Source: Okeania sp. SIO2B3 (lineage in GTDB: Bacteria > Cyanobacteriota > Cyanobacteriia > Cyanobacteriales > Microcoleaceae). From it: a stretch of 64,000 nucleotides of DNA. The stretch covers positions 371,715 through 435,714 of the forward strand of contig NZ_JAAHGH010000008.1 of assembly GCF_010672525.1 (NCBI RefSeq), given 5' to 3'. The position numbers were made by a program, and so were the translations under genes. Of the stretch, positions 1 through 8,501 are shown one piece after another. Below the pieces are notes generated by a model, which searched no databases, was not told the DNA's origin, and saw only the letters and a list, made by a program, of their open reading frames with translations. Each line of letters begins with the position of its first letter. Positions within the stretch are counted from its first letter, which is position 1.

Positions 1-2
1 TC

Positions 3-1037
3 TTTACGCTTTTCCAAGTCATATTCTGGAGTCATCTCCATGATTGCTTCTTTTGTGAATTCCTTACTGCGGTCTTCACCTAACAGACCAACTGCATCTG
101 CACGACATTGACGGCAGTGGCGCATCATTTTCATGCCACCTACATCACATTTGTCTTGCAATGTTTTTAATTCTTCAGTAGTTGGGCCACGCTGACCATT
201 TAGGCCAAAGTAAGTGCCGTGCTCTGGTGAAGAAATCAGAGGCATAATATTGTGAATGAATGCACCCTTAGAACGAACAATTTTATTTACTTCTTCTAAA
301 TGCTCATCATTGATGCCAGGAATCATTACTGAGTTAACTTTGCAGAGAATATCAGCTTCTCTGAGTAAGTCTAGGGATTCCATTTGCCTTTGATGCAGAA
401 TTTTTACCCCTTCAATTCCTCTGTAACGTTTCCGGCGATAATGAACCCAAGGATAAATCTTTACCCCGATTTCAGGGTCAACCATATTAATCGTTAAAGT
501 AACGTGGTCAATGTTGAGTGCTTTGAGTCGATCTATATGATCGGGTAAAGCTAGACCATTGGTTGACAAGCAAAGCTTGATATCTGGTGCTTTCTCAGCT
601 ACAAGCTCAAAAGTGCGGAATGTTTTCTCTGGGTTCGCTAATGGGTCTCCTGGTCCGGCAATTCCCATAACAGTCATTTGGGGAATTTTACCTGCAATTA
701 CTAGAGCTTTATGAGCTGCTTCTTCAGGAGTTAGCAGTTCGCTAACTACACCGGGACGACTTTCGTTGGCGCAGTCGTATTTACGGTTACAAAAATTACA
801 TTGAATGTTGCAAGCTGGTGCAACTGGAGCGTGCATCCTCGCATAATGGTGATGCGCTTCTTGACTGTAGCAAGGATGGTTAGCAACGCGCTCTTGAATA
901 CTGGCGGGAAGTTGCTGTTCGGTAGTAGTTCCGCAACCCTTTGACACGCAGCCTCCGGATTTCTTTTCCGTGCTTTTCGTGGTTTTTGCGAAGCTGTCTA
1001 CTGTTGGTTGGGAAGATAGTTCTGTTGGCTGTAACAT
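3..1037 (-). CDS. nifB: NifB, nitrogenase cofactor biosynthesis radical SAM protein (partial, C-terminus off window)
   Basis: Makes NifB-co, the Fe-S-C core of the FeMo cofactor, in the cytoplasm. I translated the minus strand from the ATG at 1037. The frame is open for 345 codons and runs off the window, so the NifX-like C-terminus is missing. A radical SAM cluster motif, CNIQCNFC (CX3CX2C), lies near residues 75-83, followed by [14 protein letters not shown] and [12 protein letters not shown], which are typical of NifB. A Cys-rich stretch (GGCVSKGCG) precedes the SAM core. It diverges from nifP across a 1.2-kb gap, and the shared spacing suggests joint nif control. The identity is certain. 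The exact start is less so because no strong Shine-Dalgarno is visible. Confidence 0.96.
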   Translation of the reverse strand, partial: MLQPTELSSQPTVDSFAKTTKSTEKKSGGCVSKGCGTTTEQQLPASIQERVANHPCYSQEAHHHYARMHAPVAPACNIQCNFCNRKYDCANESRPGVVSELLTPEEAAHKALVIAGKIPQMTVMGIAGPGDPLANPEKTFRTFELVAEKAPDIKLCLSTNGLALPDHIDRLKALNIDHVTLTINMVDPEIGVKIYPWVHYRRKRYRGIEGVKILHQRQMESLDLLREADILCKVNSVMIPGINDEHLEEVNKIVRSKGAFIHNIMPLISSPEHGTYFGLNGQRGPTTEELKTLQDKCDVGGMKMMRHCRQCRADAVGLLGEDRSKEFTKEAIMEMTPEYDLEKRK

Positions 1038-1228
1038 CTAAGTTTCCACTATTGTTGGGTAGCTGTCGCCGTGGGTGACGGATTACTCGCGTCGATACAC
1101 TTTGTTTCCTGGGACGGTTATTTTCCGTCTGCGGTTATAGGTGTCCGGCGTTATAGTTTTTATATCAGTGGCCTTTAAACTGCTACTTTCAACAACCCCC
1201 ATTAGTATTGATTACGATCATTAGTTTT

Positions 1229-2136
1229 GTACTCAGATTTGTATCATCTAATAATTCAAATCAAATCGAAGTATCTAATTTTTTTATTGGGGTATAGGTA
1301 CTTGTATTTTTTAAGTGGGGTACAAGTATTTATGGGGTAATGGTACGGAGTTTTATGTACTCGTTATAAAACCTATATATATCAATAATTTAACTGCTTT
1401 TTTAACCCTAACTTTTGCCTCAATAGTCCTGTACTCATACACCCCTTATTCAACTCAACCTTTTCTTACTGTATACAATGTATCAATTTTTGGCAAGTAG
1501 GCTAGATTTATCTTAATTATTCTTTAAAGTTTGACAATGATTTTCAAGATTGACAGAGAGAATGCAGAAAAAAAGGAGTAAAGTTGTCAGGAATAAAGCT
1601 TTTCGTTACTAATCATCCAGATTTAATACAACTGCACTTTAGAGTAATCTACATTAACAAAATCCTGAGAAATATGACCAATTTCCTTAACATTTTTATT
1701 TGGCCAAATACTAAATACAACTTTATTAGCTTTTGTAAAAAATTTAGCAGTTTTTCAGGATTAATGTAAGTAAGTTTCAATGCTTTGTCCTGAGAAATAT
1801 TTTCAATTTTCTGTAGCTAAAAATAAAAATGCAACTTGTTAGCTTTTGTAAAAAATTTAGCAGTTTTTTCAGAATTAAGTAGATAATTTTTAATCTTTTT
1901 TTTAATCTTTTCACCAGAATTATGAGTTAAACTATAAGTTGAGTACAAGTTTCAATTTCAGCATCAACCCCCCTTAAAAACTTCAAACCTGCTGACACAC
2001 AAGCATCAACCTTGAGTACAAAAATGCTAGTACATTATTCATTAAATACTCGTACACGCTACAAAAAATACTAGCACCTATACCCCAAAATATATTTCAA
2101 ACATCTATGTACGGTCATTTTCAGTCTGTTGAGTAC
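1229..2136. promoter_or_regulatory. Cluster of six GAGTAC motifs in the nifB-nifP spacer
   Basis: GTACTC lies at 1229-1234, 1357-1362 and 1431-1436. GAGTAC lies at 1941-1946, 2014-2019 and 2131-2136. Read in one orientation, the sites extend to roughly TTGAGTACAA. Six copies in about 900 bp is far above chance for a hexamer. The left three point one way and the right three the other, which fits two divergent promoters. A candidate regulator is CnfR/PatB, the known activator of nifB and nifP promoters in non-heterocystous cyanobacteria, but I do not know that its site has this sequence. Confidence 0.5.
1664..1882. repeat. Degenerate direct duplication in the nif spacer
   Basis: Two units of about 110 bp begin with CCTGAGAAATAT at about 1664 and 1789. 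Each ends in a nearly identical 35-40 bp block, TTAGCTTTTGTAAAAAATTT followed by AGCAGTTTTTTCAG, at about 1728 and 1838. The middle parts have drifted. It looks like an old tandem duplication in the nifP leader, with no evident coding function. Confidence 0.6.
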
Positions 2137-2255
2137 CAGACTAATATATTTAATAAAGATTGACCGTTAAATATTGGTTAGTAGTTTACAAGGCACTTGA
2201 TATAAAAATTGAAAAGCAAACGTCCTTGTCAAACACGGAACCCCCTATTTAACCC

Positions 2256-3101
2256 ATGACCACCTTACTAACTAGAAATACTTGTACATTACCTAATAAA
2301 ACTAACACTTCTAATTCCAAAAAAAGCCAAGGTAACTTTAGGTCTCAATTCAAACTCAAAGCTAATACTGAAACTGCTCAACAAAATCTACCACTAGAAT
2401 CAGGTAGAGACCTTTCTTCCTCTCGTCGTCATAGGTTTTGGTATAAATATTTTACCTTCCCAGAGCTAGATACAATCTTAACAGATTTTAGAATGATCTT
2501 TGAGCGAGACCCCGCAGCACGCAACTGGGTTGAAGTCTTATGTTGCTATCCTGGTTTGCACGCTCTAGTACTACATCGTCTCGCTCATTGGTTACATCTT
2601 CAGAGCATTTCTCTAATTCCACGTTTAATTTCCCATCTTGGACGGTTTTTAACAGGAATTGAAATTCATCCTGGGGCAACAATTGGACAGGGAGTATTTA
2701 TCGATCATGGCATGGGAGTAGTTATTGGTGAAACTGCAATCATTGGAGAATATTCTTTAATTTATCAAGGTGTCACCCTTGGTGGTACGGGAAAAGAAAT
2801 TGGTAAACGCCATCCCACTATTGGCAAAAATGTTGTAGTTGGTGCTGGTGCTAAAGTACTAGGTAATATCAATATCGGAGATAATGTCCGCATAGGTGCT
2901 GGTTCAATTGTATTGAATGACGTTCCTTCTGAATGCACCGTTGTCGGTATACCTGGTCGAATTGTTTCTAAATCTGGCGAACGAGTTGGACCTCTTGAAC
3001 ATGGACGGTTACCAGATACACAAGCTACCGTAACTCGCGCTTTACTTGACAGAATTGAGCAACTAGAACAAACAATTGCAAACCTTTATCTGCAACACTA
3101 A
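2256..3101 (+). CDS. nifP: NifP, serine O-acetyltransferase
   Basis: Acetylates serine with acetyl-CoA, the first step of cysteine synthesis. Nif-linked copies are thought to boost cysteine supply for nitrogenase Fe-S clusters. The 281-aa product has a helical CysE N-domain from about residue 72 ([17 protein letters not shown]), then left-handed beta-helix hexapeptide repeats ([31 protein letters not shown]). A coiled C-terminal helix ([17 protein letters not shown]) follows. The first 70 residues are a low-complexity polar extension rich in Asn, Thr and Ser, longer than usual for CysE, so a later start is possible. It is the first gene of a tight rightward nif set, and the next gene starts 3 bp after its stop. 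Confidence 0.93.
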   Translation: MTTLLTRNTCTLPNKTNTSNSKKSQGNFRSQFKLKANTETAQQNLPLESGRDLSSSRRHRFWYKYFTFPELDTILTDFRMIFERDPAARNWVEVLCCYPGLHALVLHRLAHWLHLQSISLIPRLISHLGRFLTGIEIHPGATIGQGVFIDHGMGVVIGETAIIGEYSLIYQGVTLGGTGKEIGKRHPTIGKNVVVGAGAKVLGNINIGDNVRIGAGSIVLNDVPSECTVVGIPGRIVSKSGERVGPLEHGRLPDTQATVTRALLDRIEQLEQTIANLYLQH

Positions 3102-3104
3102 GGA

Positions 3105-3386
3105 ATGACAACGATGTATAGCAATCATAATCCTAACCCTCAAGACTTGATTACAGTTGTGAATCTTTCTCAAATCGATCGTTGGTTCGTTCATCAGCGC
3201 TTACAAGAACTAATGATTAATAGTTGGTGTCCTACTAGCGGTGAGTTATTAGTAGAAATTAATAATTTAACCGATGCTATTCTTGTCCACAGCATTGTTA
3301 AGCAATTTGTTGCTCCTCGCAAAGAGTTAGTGGACTGGTTAGAAAGATGTTGGCAAATGGAAGTTTTTCCTAAATACAACCATTGA
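3105..3386 (+). CDS. Small conserved-looking protein downstream of nifP
   Basis: A 93-aa acidic soluble protein starting 3 bp after nifP, so almost certainly co-transcribed and perhaps translationally coupled. A central stretch (IDRWFVHQRLQELMI) is amphipathic helix. The end has conserved-looking aromatics (LVDWLERCWQMEVFPKY). There is no signal peptide and no Cys pair for a cluster. I do not recognise a named family. Similar small genes sit near nifP and nifZ in other cyanobacteria, so a nitrogen-fixation accessory role is inferred from position only. Confidence 0.75.
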   Translation: MTTMYSNHNPNPQDLITVVNLSQIDRWFVHQRLQELMINSWCPTSGELLVEINNLTDAILVHSIVKQFVAPRKELVDWLERCWQMEVFPKYNH

Positions 3387-3472
3387 TTTAATGAACAATT
3401 TTCATTGGTAATAGATATGGAGTTGTTTTCCTTGTCTATTACCTATTAGTTTAATACTTAAGGATAATAACT

Positions 3473-3703
3473 ATGGAAGGCGATCGCAAAACAACTCTAT
3501 TTCTTAATTTTTTGCAGGAAGAATTAGCTATTTCTGCCGCAGCTATTTCTGTAGCAAGGAAACACAGTGAAGCTTCTTGTGGACCTCTACCAATGATTCT
3601 CTGGAAGTTTGGCATGATTTCTCTCCAACAACTGCAACAAATTTTTGATTGGCATGAGTCTTACGATAGCAGTACTTTCTGCTATGATCGACCAATTAGT
3701 TAA
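3473..3703 (+). CDS. DUF2949 family protein
   Basis: A 76-aa cyanobacterial small protein. The pattern LNFLQEELAISAAAISVA, then GPLPMILWKFGMISLQQL, then QIFDWHE matches DUF2949 as I remember it: short helical proteins of unknown function almost confined to cyanobacteria. The start at 3473 has AAGGA about 10 bases upstream. It sits between nifP and nifZ in the same direction, so it may be part of the nif transcript. Function unknown; no catalytic residues are evident. Confidence 0.75.
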   Translation: MEGDRKTTLFLNFLQEELAISAAAISVARKHSEASCGPLPMILWKFGMISLQQLQQIFDWHESYDSSTFCYDRPIS

Positions 3704-4074
3704 AAGATGAATTATAAAGTTTATCTAAATAAAAGCTTTCTCATTGATAAACCAATGTTTAATAATGATAAATACTTTTAGATTTTGCTTGAATGTAACT
3801 TTATACTATCCTAGACAAAGAAGCCATAGCTACTTTTTTTCCAATAATTGATATGTCTTGAAGAAGGCAGAAGGCAGAAGGCAGAAAGCAGAAGGCAGAA
3901 GGGAAAATTGCATGGGGGATGGTCTTCAACACGCCACTTCGTGTCTGATAACCCCAAACAATTTTAAGCACCCCCGTTGACTGATAACTGATAACTGATA
4001 ACTGAAATGACGCTCGGGTATTAAACCCGCCACAGAAAAGATAATATTTAGCTCAGTATTAGGGAGGCAGCTAC
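3704..4074. other. Spacer with short tandem repeats
   Basis: No gene is seen. It holds a purine-rich tandem array at about 3857-3905 (AGAAGGC units). A TGATAACTGATAACTGA array follows at about 3978-4006, ending in the GAAATGAC tail that recurs elsewhere in the window. Just before nifZ there is a good ribosome-binding sequence (GGGAGG at 4061). Confidence 0.6.
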
Positions 4075-4341
4075 ATGAAATTAGATGAGGCGATCGAATT
4101 AGATGGACCACCAGTATTTGAATTGGAACAAAAAGTAAAAGTTCGCAAAATAATTCGTAATGATGGTACTTTCCCTGGAAAAAATCGAGGTGACATTCTT
4201 TTGGAAGGGGGAGAGGTCGGTTATATTTGTGGCATAGGCACCTTCTTACAAAAATTTTATATTTATTCCGTACATTTTATTAAAAAAGGAATGATTATCG
4301 GTTGTCGTAAAAATGAAATAGAAGTTGTAGAGGAAAATTAA
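4075..4341 (+). CDS. nifZ: NifZ
   Basis: Nitrogenase MoFe-protein maturation factor, needed for P-cluster formation in the second half of NifDK. The 88-aa product matches the compact family length and carries its core pattern: FELEQKVKVRKIIRNDGTFP, then GDILLEGGEVGYICGIGTF, then FYIYSVHFIKKG and VGCR-like IIGCRKNE. Its stop overlaps the nifT start by one base (TAATG), indicating translational coupling. GGGAGG is 8-10 bases upstream of the ATG. Confidence 0.95.
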   Translation: MKLDEAIELDGPPVFELEQKVKVRKIIRNDGTFPGKNRGDILLEGGEVGYICGIGTFLQKFYIYSVHFIKKGMIIGCRKNEIEVVEEN

Positions 4342-4541
4342 TGAAAGTAATCTTACGAAATAATGCAGCAGGAAATTTAGAAGTTTATGTTGCTAAAAAA
4401 GATTTGGAAGAAGAAGTTGTTTCACAAAAAATTGATGGAGATATTAAAGTTTTAACTTTAACAAATGGTTGGGAATTATCTATTCCGAAAGACCAACCAG
4501 AAAAACTACCTCTAACTATCGATGCTAAGAGATTAAACTAA
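4341..4541 (+). CDS. nifT: NifT/FixU
   Basis: A 66-aa NifT/FixU protein of uncertain role, found beside nifZ or nifB in most diazotrophs. It opens with MKVILRNNAAGNLEVYVAKK and DLEEEVV, the family hallmark, and ends with a short beta-rich segment (LTNGWELSIP). It is coupled to nifZ through a shared TAATG. A strong terminator begins 36 bp after the stop, so nifT ends the operon. Confidence 0.95.
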   Translation: MKVILRNNAAGNLEVYVAKKDLEEEVVSQKIDGDIKVLTLTNGWELSIPKDQPEKLPLTIDAKRLN

Positions 4542-4576
4542 AAGTTTCCTTTCCATAGTTACTCCTTATTGTGTAG

Positions 4577-4617
4577 CCACCAAATGAGATTTATCTCTTA
4601 TTTGGTGGTTTTTTTTT
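4577..4617 (+). terminator. Rho-independent terminator after nifT
   Basis: The stem CCACCAAAT (4577-4585) pairs with ATTTGGTGG (4600-4608). The loop can extend the pairing with AGAT/ATCT. Nine T residues follow directly. It is textbook in form and placed to end the nifP-to-nifT transcript. Confidence 0.9.
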
Positions 4618-4663
4618 ACAGGGAACAGGGAGTATTCAATAATTAATAATTAATAATTAATAA

Positions 4664-5076
4664 TTAGGGTTTGCTGAAAAAGTCTTTTAGTAGGGGTAGG
4701 AGACAGGAGACAGGAGAAATGAGAATGAGCGAGGAGATAGGAGTAATACCATTTCTCAAAAACTTTTCTACATTTTATTGAGTAGGAGAGTGAGGGAGAA
4801 GTAAACATAAGAATAATTAACATTAACTTAGCTAAAATTAGCAAAAAAGTTATTAGACTTGTGTTAATTACTTAATAACTGAATTGTTACTCAAGTATAG
4901 CATTAATGCATGGGAATTGGTATTAAGAATTGTCCTAAGATTTTTCTGCCCAACTATGAGCGTAAAATACTAACTTTTTGAGCGTTTTAGACTGAAACAG
5001 GCGCACTTTTTAAAGATCCCAAAAAGGCACTTTTCTTTATATGTCAATGCTTTTAGATTTATCCAGCAAACCCTAA
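4664..5076. mobile_element. Miniature element, TTAGGG-end family, copy A
   Basis: Starts TTAGGGTTTGCTGA (4664-4677) and ends TCCAGCAAACCCTAA (5062-5076), giving near-perfect terminal inverted repeats of about 14 bp. It contains no transposase. The right part (TTTTTCTGCCCAAC, then CAAAAAGGCACTT) is shared with copies near 25.8, 60.6 and 63.8 kb. Inside is a segment with TTAGCTAAAATTAGCAAAAA (about 4828) that recurs near 42204. Probably non-autonomous, moved by a transposase elsewhere. Confidence 0.7.
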
Positions 5077-5160
5077 TTAACACGCCACTGGCTAATAATC
5101 GCTAGTTTAAAACTCAGAGAACGTAAGACTTCTCCTTCTTCCTTCTTCCTTCTACTATAA

Positions 5161-6069
5161 TTACTGAAGAGTGAATAGTAAACTAACTCCTATTACTGCA
5201 ACTAATACTCCTAAAACTGACCTAATACTTATTTTTTCTCCCATTTGAGCAGCAATGGGAATTATAAATATTGGACTGGTAGCTAAGAGAGTTTGAGCAA
5301 TACCTGCGGGAGAAAATTTGAGGGAAGTTTGCTGTAGCCAAATACCTAAATAAGTGCTGCTAAAAGCTGTAATAAAAATTGCTCCTATGAGTTTAATTGA
5401 CCAGTTGAAATTTTCTAATTTATCCTGCTTTTTTTTCTGAAAAAATAACAACAAAATAACAATAATTGTTCCTCCAATTAAACGAAATAATGTACTTAAT
5501 AAAGGATTAATATCTGAGGAAAGTAAAGCAAAACGAGAGATAACTGCACCACTAGAATTAGCTATTGCCGCGAATATTGCCCAGAGTATTCCTTGTTTGA
5601 TATTAACATTACTAATTGCTGTACCGGGAGTTCTTTCTGAGATTACCCAAGCTACACCTCCAACTGTAATGAAAATTCCACACCAAGCACCAAAAGTTAA
5701 TTGTTCTCCTAAGAAAATTAAAGCTAATAAAGCTGTCATGGGAGGAGATAAAGTTTCCATTAGCAGAGTTCTTCTTGCACCCATATTTTTGAGGGCAGAA
5801 AAAAAGGCAGTATCTCCTAAACCAATACCAAGAATACCGCTAATCATAAATAAATTAATAGTAATTGGGTTTACTTCTGTCTGAAGTTTGTTACTAATAA
5901 TTAAAGTTAGAAAAATCAGGGCGATCGCTATTAAACCTTTGAATAAATTTAATTTTAGGGGAGATATTTTTTGTCCAAGTAAGCTATAAGCTGCGGAGGA
6001 TGCTGCCCATAAAAATGCACCGGTTAATGCTGCTAGTTCCCCTTGAAAATTAGTTATCCACAGTTCCAT
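5161..6069 (-). CDS. EamA/DMT-family membrane transporter
   Basis: A 302-aa inner-membrane protein of the drug/metabolite transporter superfamily with about ten hydrophobic helices and two EamA repeats. The first has GAFLWAASSAAYSLLGQKIS and a conserved GDTAFFSALKN. The repeat ends LLALIFLGEQLTFGAWCG, the typical EamA loop. The second has STYLGIWLQQTSL and ATSPIFIIPIAAQMGEKIS. A longer TTG start (6105) is open, but the ATG at 6069 places a short tail before helix 1 and is preferred. That ATG overlaps the stop of the xisI remnant (TAATG). Substrate unknown. Confidence 0.88.
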   Translation of the reverse strand: MELWITNFQGELAALTGAFLWAASSAAYSLLGQKISPLKLNLFKGLIAIALIFLTLIISNKLQTEVNPITINLFMISGILGIGLGDTAFFSALKNMGARRTLLMETLSPPMTALLALIFLGEQLTFGAWCGIFITVGGVAWVISERTPGTAISNVNIKQGILWAIFAAIANSSGAVISRFALLSSDINPLLSTLFRLIGGTIIVILLLFFQKKKQDKLENFNWSIKLIGAIFITAFSSTYLGIWLQQTSLKFSPAGIAQTLLATSPIFIIPIAAQMGEKISIRSVLGVLVAVIGVSLLFTLQ

Positions 6070-6474
6070 TATTTGGTAGTCCGTACTCGTATATTGCCGT
6101 GCCAACTTACATTTATAAGTTGATAATGGTCTCGTTCTTCATCAAAAATAACTTGTACTTCTATCTCTCCATAATATGGTTTATATTAACTATAATCGGT
6201 AATAATTTTTTTGACATTTTCTCGATATAGCGCTGTGCGCAGGCAACAGGCAATAGGTAACAGCGGTGCGACCCCGCGTCGGCGATAGACGCAAGCGGTC
6301 AGACCCCGCGACGACGACAGTCGCATCTGGTAGGGCACCAAGAGAGGGAATGCTGACCAAGAGAGGGAACAGGAGGAATAAAAAACTGATAATATAAGAC
6401 TTTTAGTTATTAGACAGTTCCTATCATTTGTACATAAGCCAGCGCACATTGCTATATTTTGCTAATTTTTCCAT
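6069..6474 (-). pseudogene. xisI: xisI-like pseudogene split by a miniature element
   Basis: XisI proteins are usually paired with XisH and were named for control of fdxN-element excision. Reading the minus strand from ATG 6474 and skipping the element at 6228-6454 plus one TA copy gives MEKLAKYRENVKKIITDYS, a stop, then YKPYYGEIEVQVIFDEERDH and YQLINVSWHGNIRVR. This is a clean XisI N-terminal two thirds. A GGAGG lies about 10 bases before that ATG. Damage: the element after codon 6, one in-frame TAA (likely from CAA), and loss of the C-terminal third. No xisH is adjacent. Confidence 0.82.
6228..6454. mobile_element. TA-flanked miniature element, TAGCG-end family, copy 1
   Basis: Ends are TAGCGCTGTGCGCAGG on the left and CCAGCGCACATTGCTA on the right, imperfect inverted repeats of about 16 bp. 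It is flanked by TA at 6226-6227 and 6455-6456. Removing it with one TA rejoins the xisI reading frame exactly. TA duplication suggests an IS630/Tc1-mariner-type mover. The inner part (AAGACTTTTAGTTATT, ACAGTTCCTAT) is shared with the copy at 41867-42026. Copy 1 also carries GC-rich repeats at about 6263-6340 that copy 2 lacks. Confidence 0.85.
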
Positions 6475-6582
6475 TGCACAATAACCTCCTTTCAAAGAAT
6501 TTGCGGTGAATTGGTGAGTTAATGAAAATTAGGGTCTTTAATAACAACTATTATAGACTTTTTATATATCAGATTATAACTT

Positions 6583-6840
6583 TCAAATAGCTTCCCAATC
6601 TTCTATCTTTAATTCAGTAATTCTTTGAAATTCATCAACATTATGAGTTACTAATATTAAATTATTAGCTATCGCTATTGAAGCTATTTGTAAATCATAA
6701 GGCCTGATGGTTGTTCCGGCTCTCTCTAAGTTTGTGCGAACTCCCCCGTATATTTCAGTACATCCATCGTCGAAAGGTAAAGAAACAAATCGTAAGCATT
6801 CAACCGGACATGATATTAACCCTATTAATAAATTTTTCAA
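6583..6840 (-). pseudogene. vapC-type PIN-domain toxin remnant
   Basis: The 85-aa frame keeps the C-terminal half of a VapC toxin: a conserved acidic end region, LPFDDGCTEIYGGVR, then RPYDLQIASIAIANNL and LVTHNVDEFQRI with LKIEDWE. The N-terminal part with the first catalytic Asp (usually LLDTN) is absent: upstream DNA to 6960 is non-coding. No antitoxin gene is adjacent. It is therefore a truncated, very likely inactive toxin. Confidence 0.75.
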
Positions 6841-7169
6841 GAATATTTAAACCATCAAAATTATAAAATTACAGACAAAGATTGAGAAAATATAATAATA
6901 ATAATTAAGCAGGTAAACAAAATTAATTACACATTTTCGAGGGTAAAACCCTTGCTCTATAGGCATTGTTTTTGTAAATAATTCTGTGTAGGTGCTTAAC
7001 TCAAACCACCATCTGCCTATTCAAAACAATCAACTCCTGAAAACTCTCATTCATAGATTTTTTTTGACTTTTGCCTTTTGCCTTTTGACTGATAACTGAT
7101 AACTGAAATGACCTTTGACTTGCGCGTAGCGCTATAACAAAAAATCAAGAAAATTATCATCAAAATTAG
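6841..7169. other. Spacer between vapC remnant and pyrC
   Basis: No gene seen. It contains a CTGATAACTGATAACTGAAA tail with ATGACC at about 7087-7112 and a GCGCGTAGCGCTATA motif at about 7122-7136. The latter resembles the end of the TAGCG-type elements and recurs at about 23115. Confidence 0.5.
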
Positions 7170-8501
7170 TCAGGAAATTTCTGAAAAACTCAAAGCTTGA
7201 CCCCGAAAATCAGAATTAAATTCACCACGATTAAACACAACTTCTCCCCCAACAATAGTAATAACAGGCCAACCAGTTAAACTCCATCCTTCAAATGGAC
7301 TCCACTTACATTTTGTCATTAATTCCTCTCTTAAAACAGGGCGATAATTATCCAAATCAACTAATACTAAATCTGCATCAAAACCAGGAGCGATCGCTCC
7401 TTTTTTCGGAATGCCATAACCTTTAGCCACAGCAGTAGACATCCAATTAGAAACTTGAGCAACAGAACATCTTCCCTGGATAGCTTGAGTCAACATTAAA
7501 GGTAAAGAAGTTTCCACTCCAGGCATTCCCGAAGGAGTATTTGGATAACCTTTTGCTTTTTCTTCTAAAGTATGAGGTGCATGATCTGTGGCAATAAAAT
7601 CAATTACCCCATCTAACAAAGCTTGCCATAAAACATCATTATCACGAGCAGATTTTAAAGGAGGATTCATCTGAGCTAAAGTACCAATTTTTTCATAAGC
7701 ACTTGTATTTAATAACAAATGTTGAGGCGTAACTTCAGCAGTTACCCAACTAGGTTTATCCTGACGCAATAATTCAGCTTCATCTCCAGTTGAAGTATGC
7801 AAAATATGTAACCTCCGCTGATATTTTTTCGACAACTTTAAAGCCATCTTAGTTGCCAATAAAGCAGTCTCATTATCCTGAATTTGTGAATGAATAGCAG
7901 GGTTAGAAATTCCAGCAAATTCTTTTTTCCTTTCATCAATTCGAGCTTGATTTTCCGCATGAACAGCTATTAATCTTTTTCCCCTCGCAAAAATTGGCTC
8001 TAACTTTTCCTCCGTATCTACTAATAAAGGTCCGTGCATAGAACCCATAAAAATTTTAATCCCAGGAGTAGGATTAGCTTTTAATAAATCGGGTAAATTT
8101 TCTGCCGTTGCCCCAATAAAAAAACCGAAATTAACCAAACATTTTTGTGCTGCCCTTTGTAACTTATCGTCCAATGCAGTTTGAGTAGTAGTCAAAGGTT
8201 TAGTATTAGGCATTTCCATAAAAGAAGTAACACCACCTTTGACACAAGCTCGACTAGCAGTAAATAAATCCTCCTTATGTTCCAATCCAGGTTCCCGAAA
8301 ATGTACCTGGGGGTCGATGACTCCAGGTAATAGGGTTAAACCTTCAGCATCTATGATGTTTTCCGGAGCTTCAGAGGATGAAATTTCTGCAGCAACCTGA
8401 ATAATTTCTCCACCTTGAATTTGCACATCACCGACGAGAAATTCTCCATCAGGTAGAAGAATACGAGCACGACTGATTAATAAAGAAGAAGTAGGGGACA
8501 T
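7170..8501 (-). CDS. pyrC: Dihydroorotase (PyrC, amidohydrolase type)
   Basis: Closes N-carbamoyl-aspartate to dihydroorotate in de novo pyrimidine synthesis. The 443-aa product has the class I dihydroorotase layout: a short beta N-domain, then LLPGVIDPQVHFREPGL near residue 65, EMPNTKPLTT, a central metal-His region (HAENQ, ILHTSTGDE), and DFIATDHAPHT near residue 304. The usual first HxH histidine is Gln (DPQVHFREPG), a variant known in cyanobacterial and Bacteroidetes enzymes. The Arg for the substrate carboxylate is present. A paralogue lies at 11106-12407. Confidence 0.93.
   Translation of the reverse strand: MSPTSSLLISRARILLPDGEFLVGDVQIQGGEIIQVAAEISSSEAPENIIDAEGLTLLPGVIDPQVHFREPGLEHKEDLFTASRACVKGGVTSFMEMPNTKPLTTTQTALDDKLQRAAQKCLVNFGFFIGATAENLPDLLKANPTPGIKIFMGSMHGPLLVDTEEKLEPIFARGKRLIAVHAENQARIDERKKEFAGISNPAIHSQIQDNETALLATKMALKLSKKYQRRLHILHTSTGDEAELLRQDKPSWVTAEVTPQHLLLNTSAYEKIGTLAQMNPPLKSARDNDVLWQALLDGVIDFIATDHAPHTLEEKAKGYPNTPSGMPGVETSLPLMLTQAIQGRCSVAQVSNWMSTAVAKGYGIPKKGAIAPGFDADLVLVDLDNYRPVLREELMTKCKWSPFEGWSLTGWPVITIVGGEVVFNRGEFNSDFRGQALSFSEIS

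Larger units (their letters stand above)
1038..2255. other. Divergent nifB/nifP intergenic region
   Basis: About 1.2 kb of AT-rich DNA between the divergent nifB and nifP starts. I see no credible gene: two 61-codon frames in it have no family resemblance. It holds six GAGTAC/GTACTC motifs (separate entry) and a degenerate duplication of about 110 bp (separate entry). The 200 bp next to nifB are less AT-rich. I looked for an NtcA box (GTA-N8-TAC) and found no convincing one. Confidence 0.7.

Noticed and set aside
1315-1769. Two 61-codon open frames in the nif spacer
   Set aside because: No family resemblance, poor start contexts, and they overlap the regulatory motifs and the duplication. 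They are explained by AT-rich DNA.
1038-2255. NtcA-binding box (GTA-N8-TAC) for nifB or nifP
   Set aside because: GTAC-containing words are frequent, but no pair has the required spacing and a matching -10 box.
6186-6449. An 87-codon minus-strand frame
   Set aside because: It is a chance frame running through the miniature element into the xisI remnant; only its last 14 residues are real XisI sequence.
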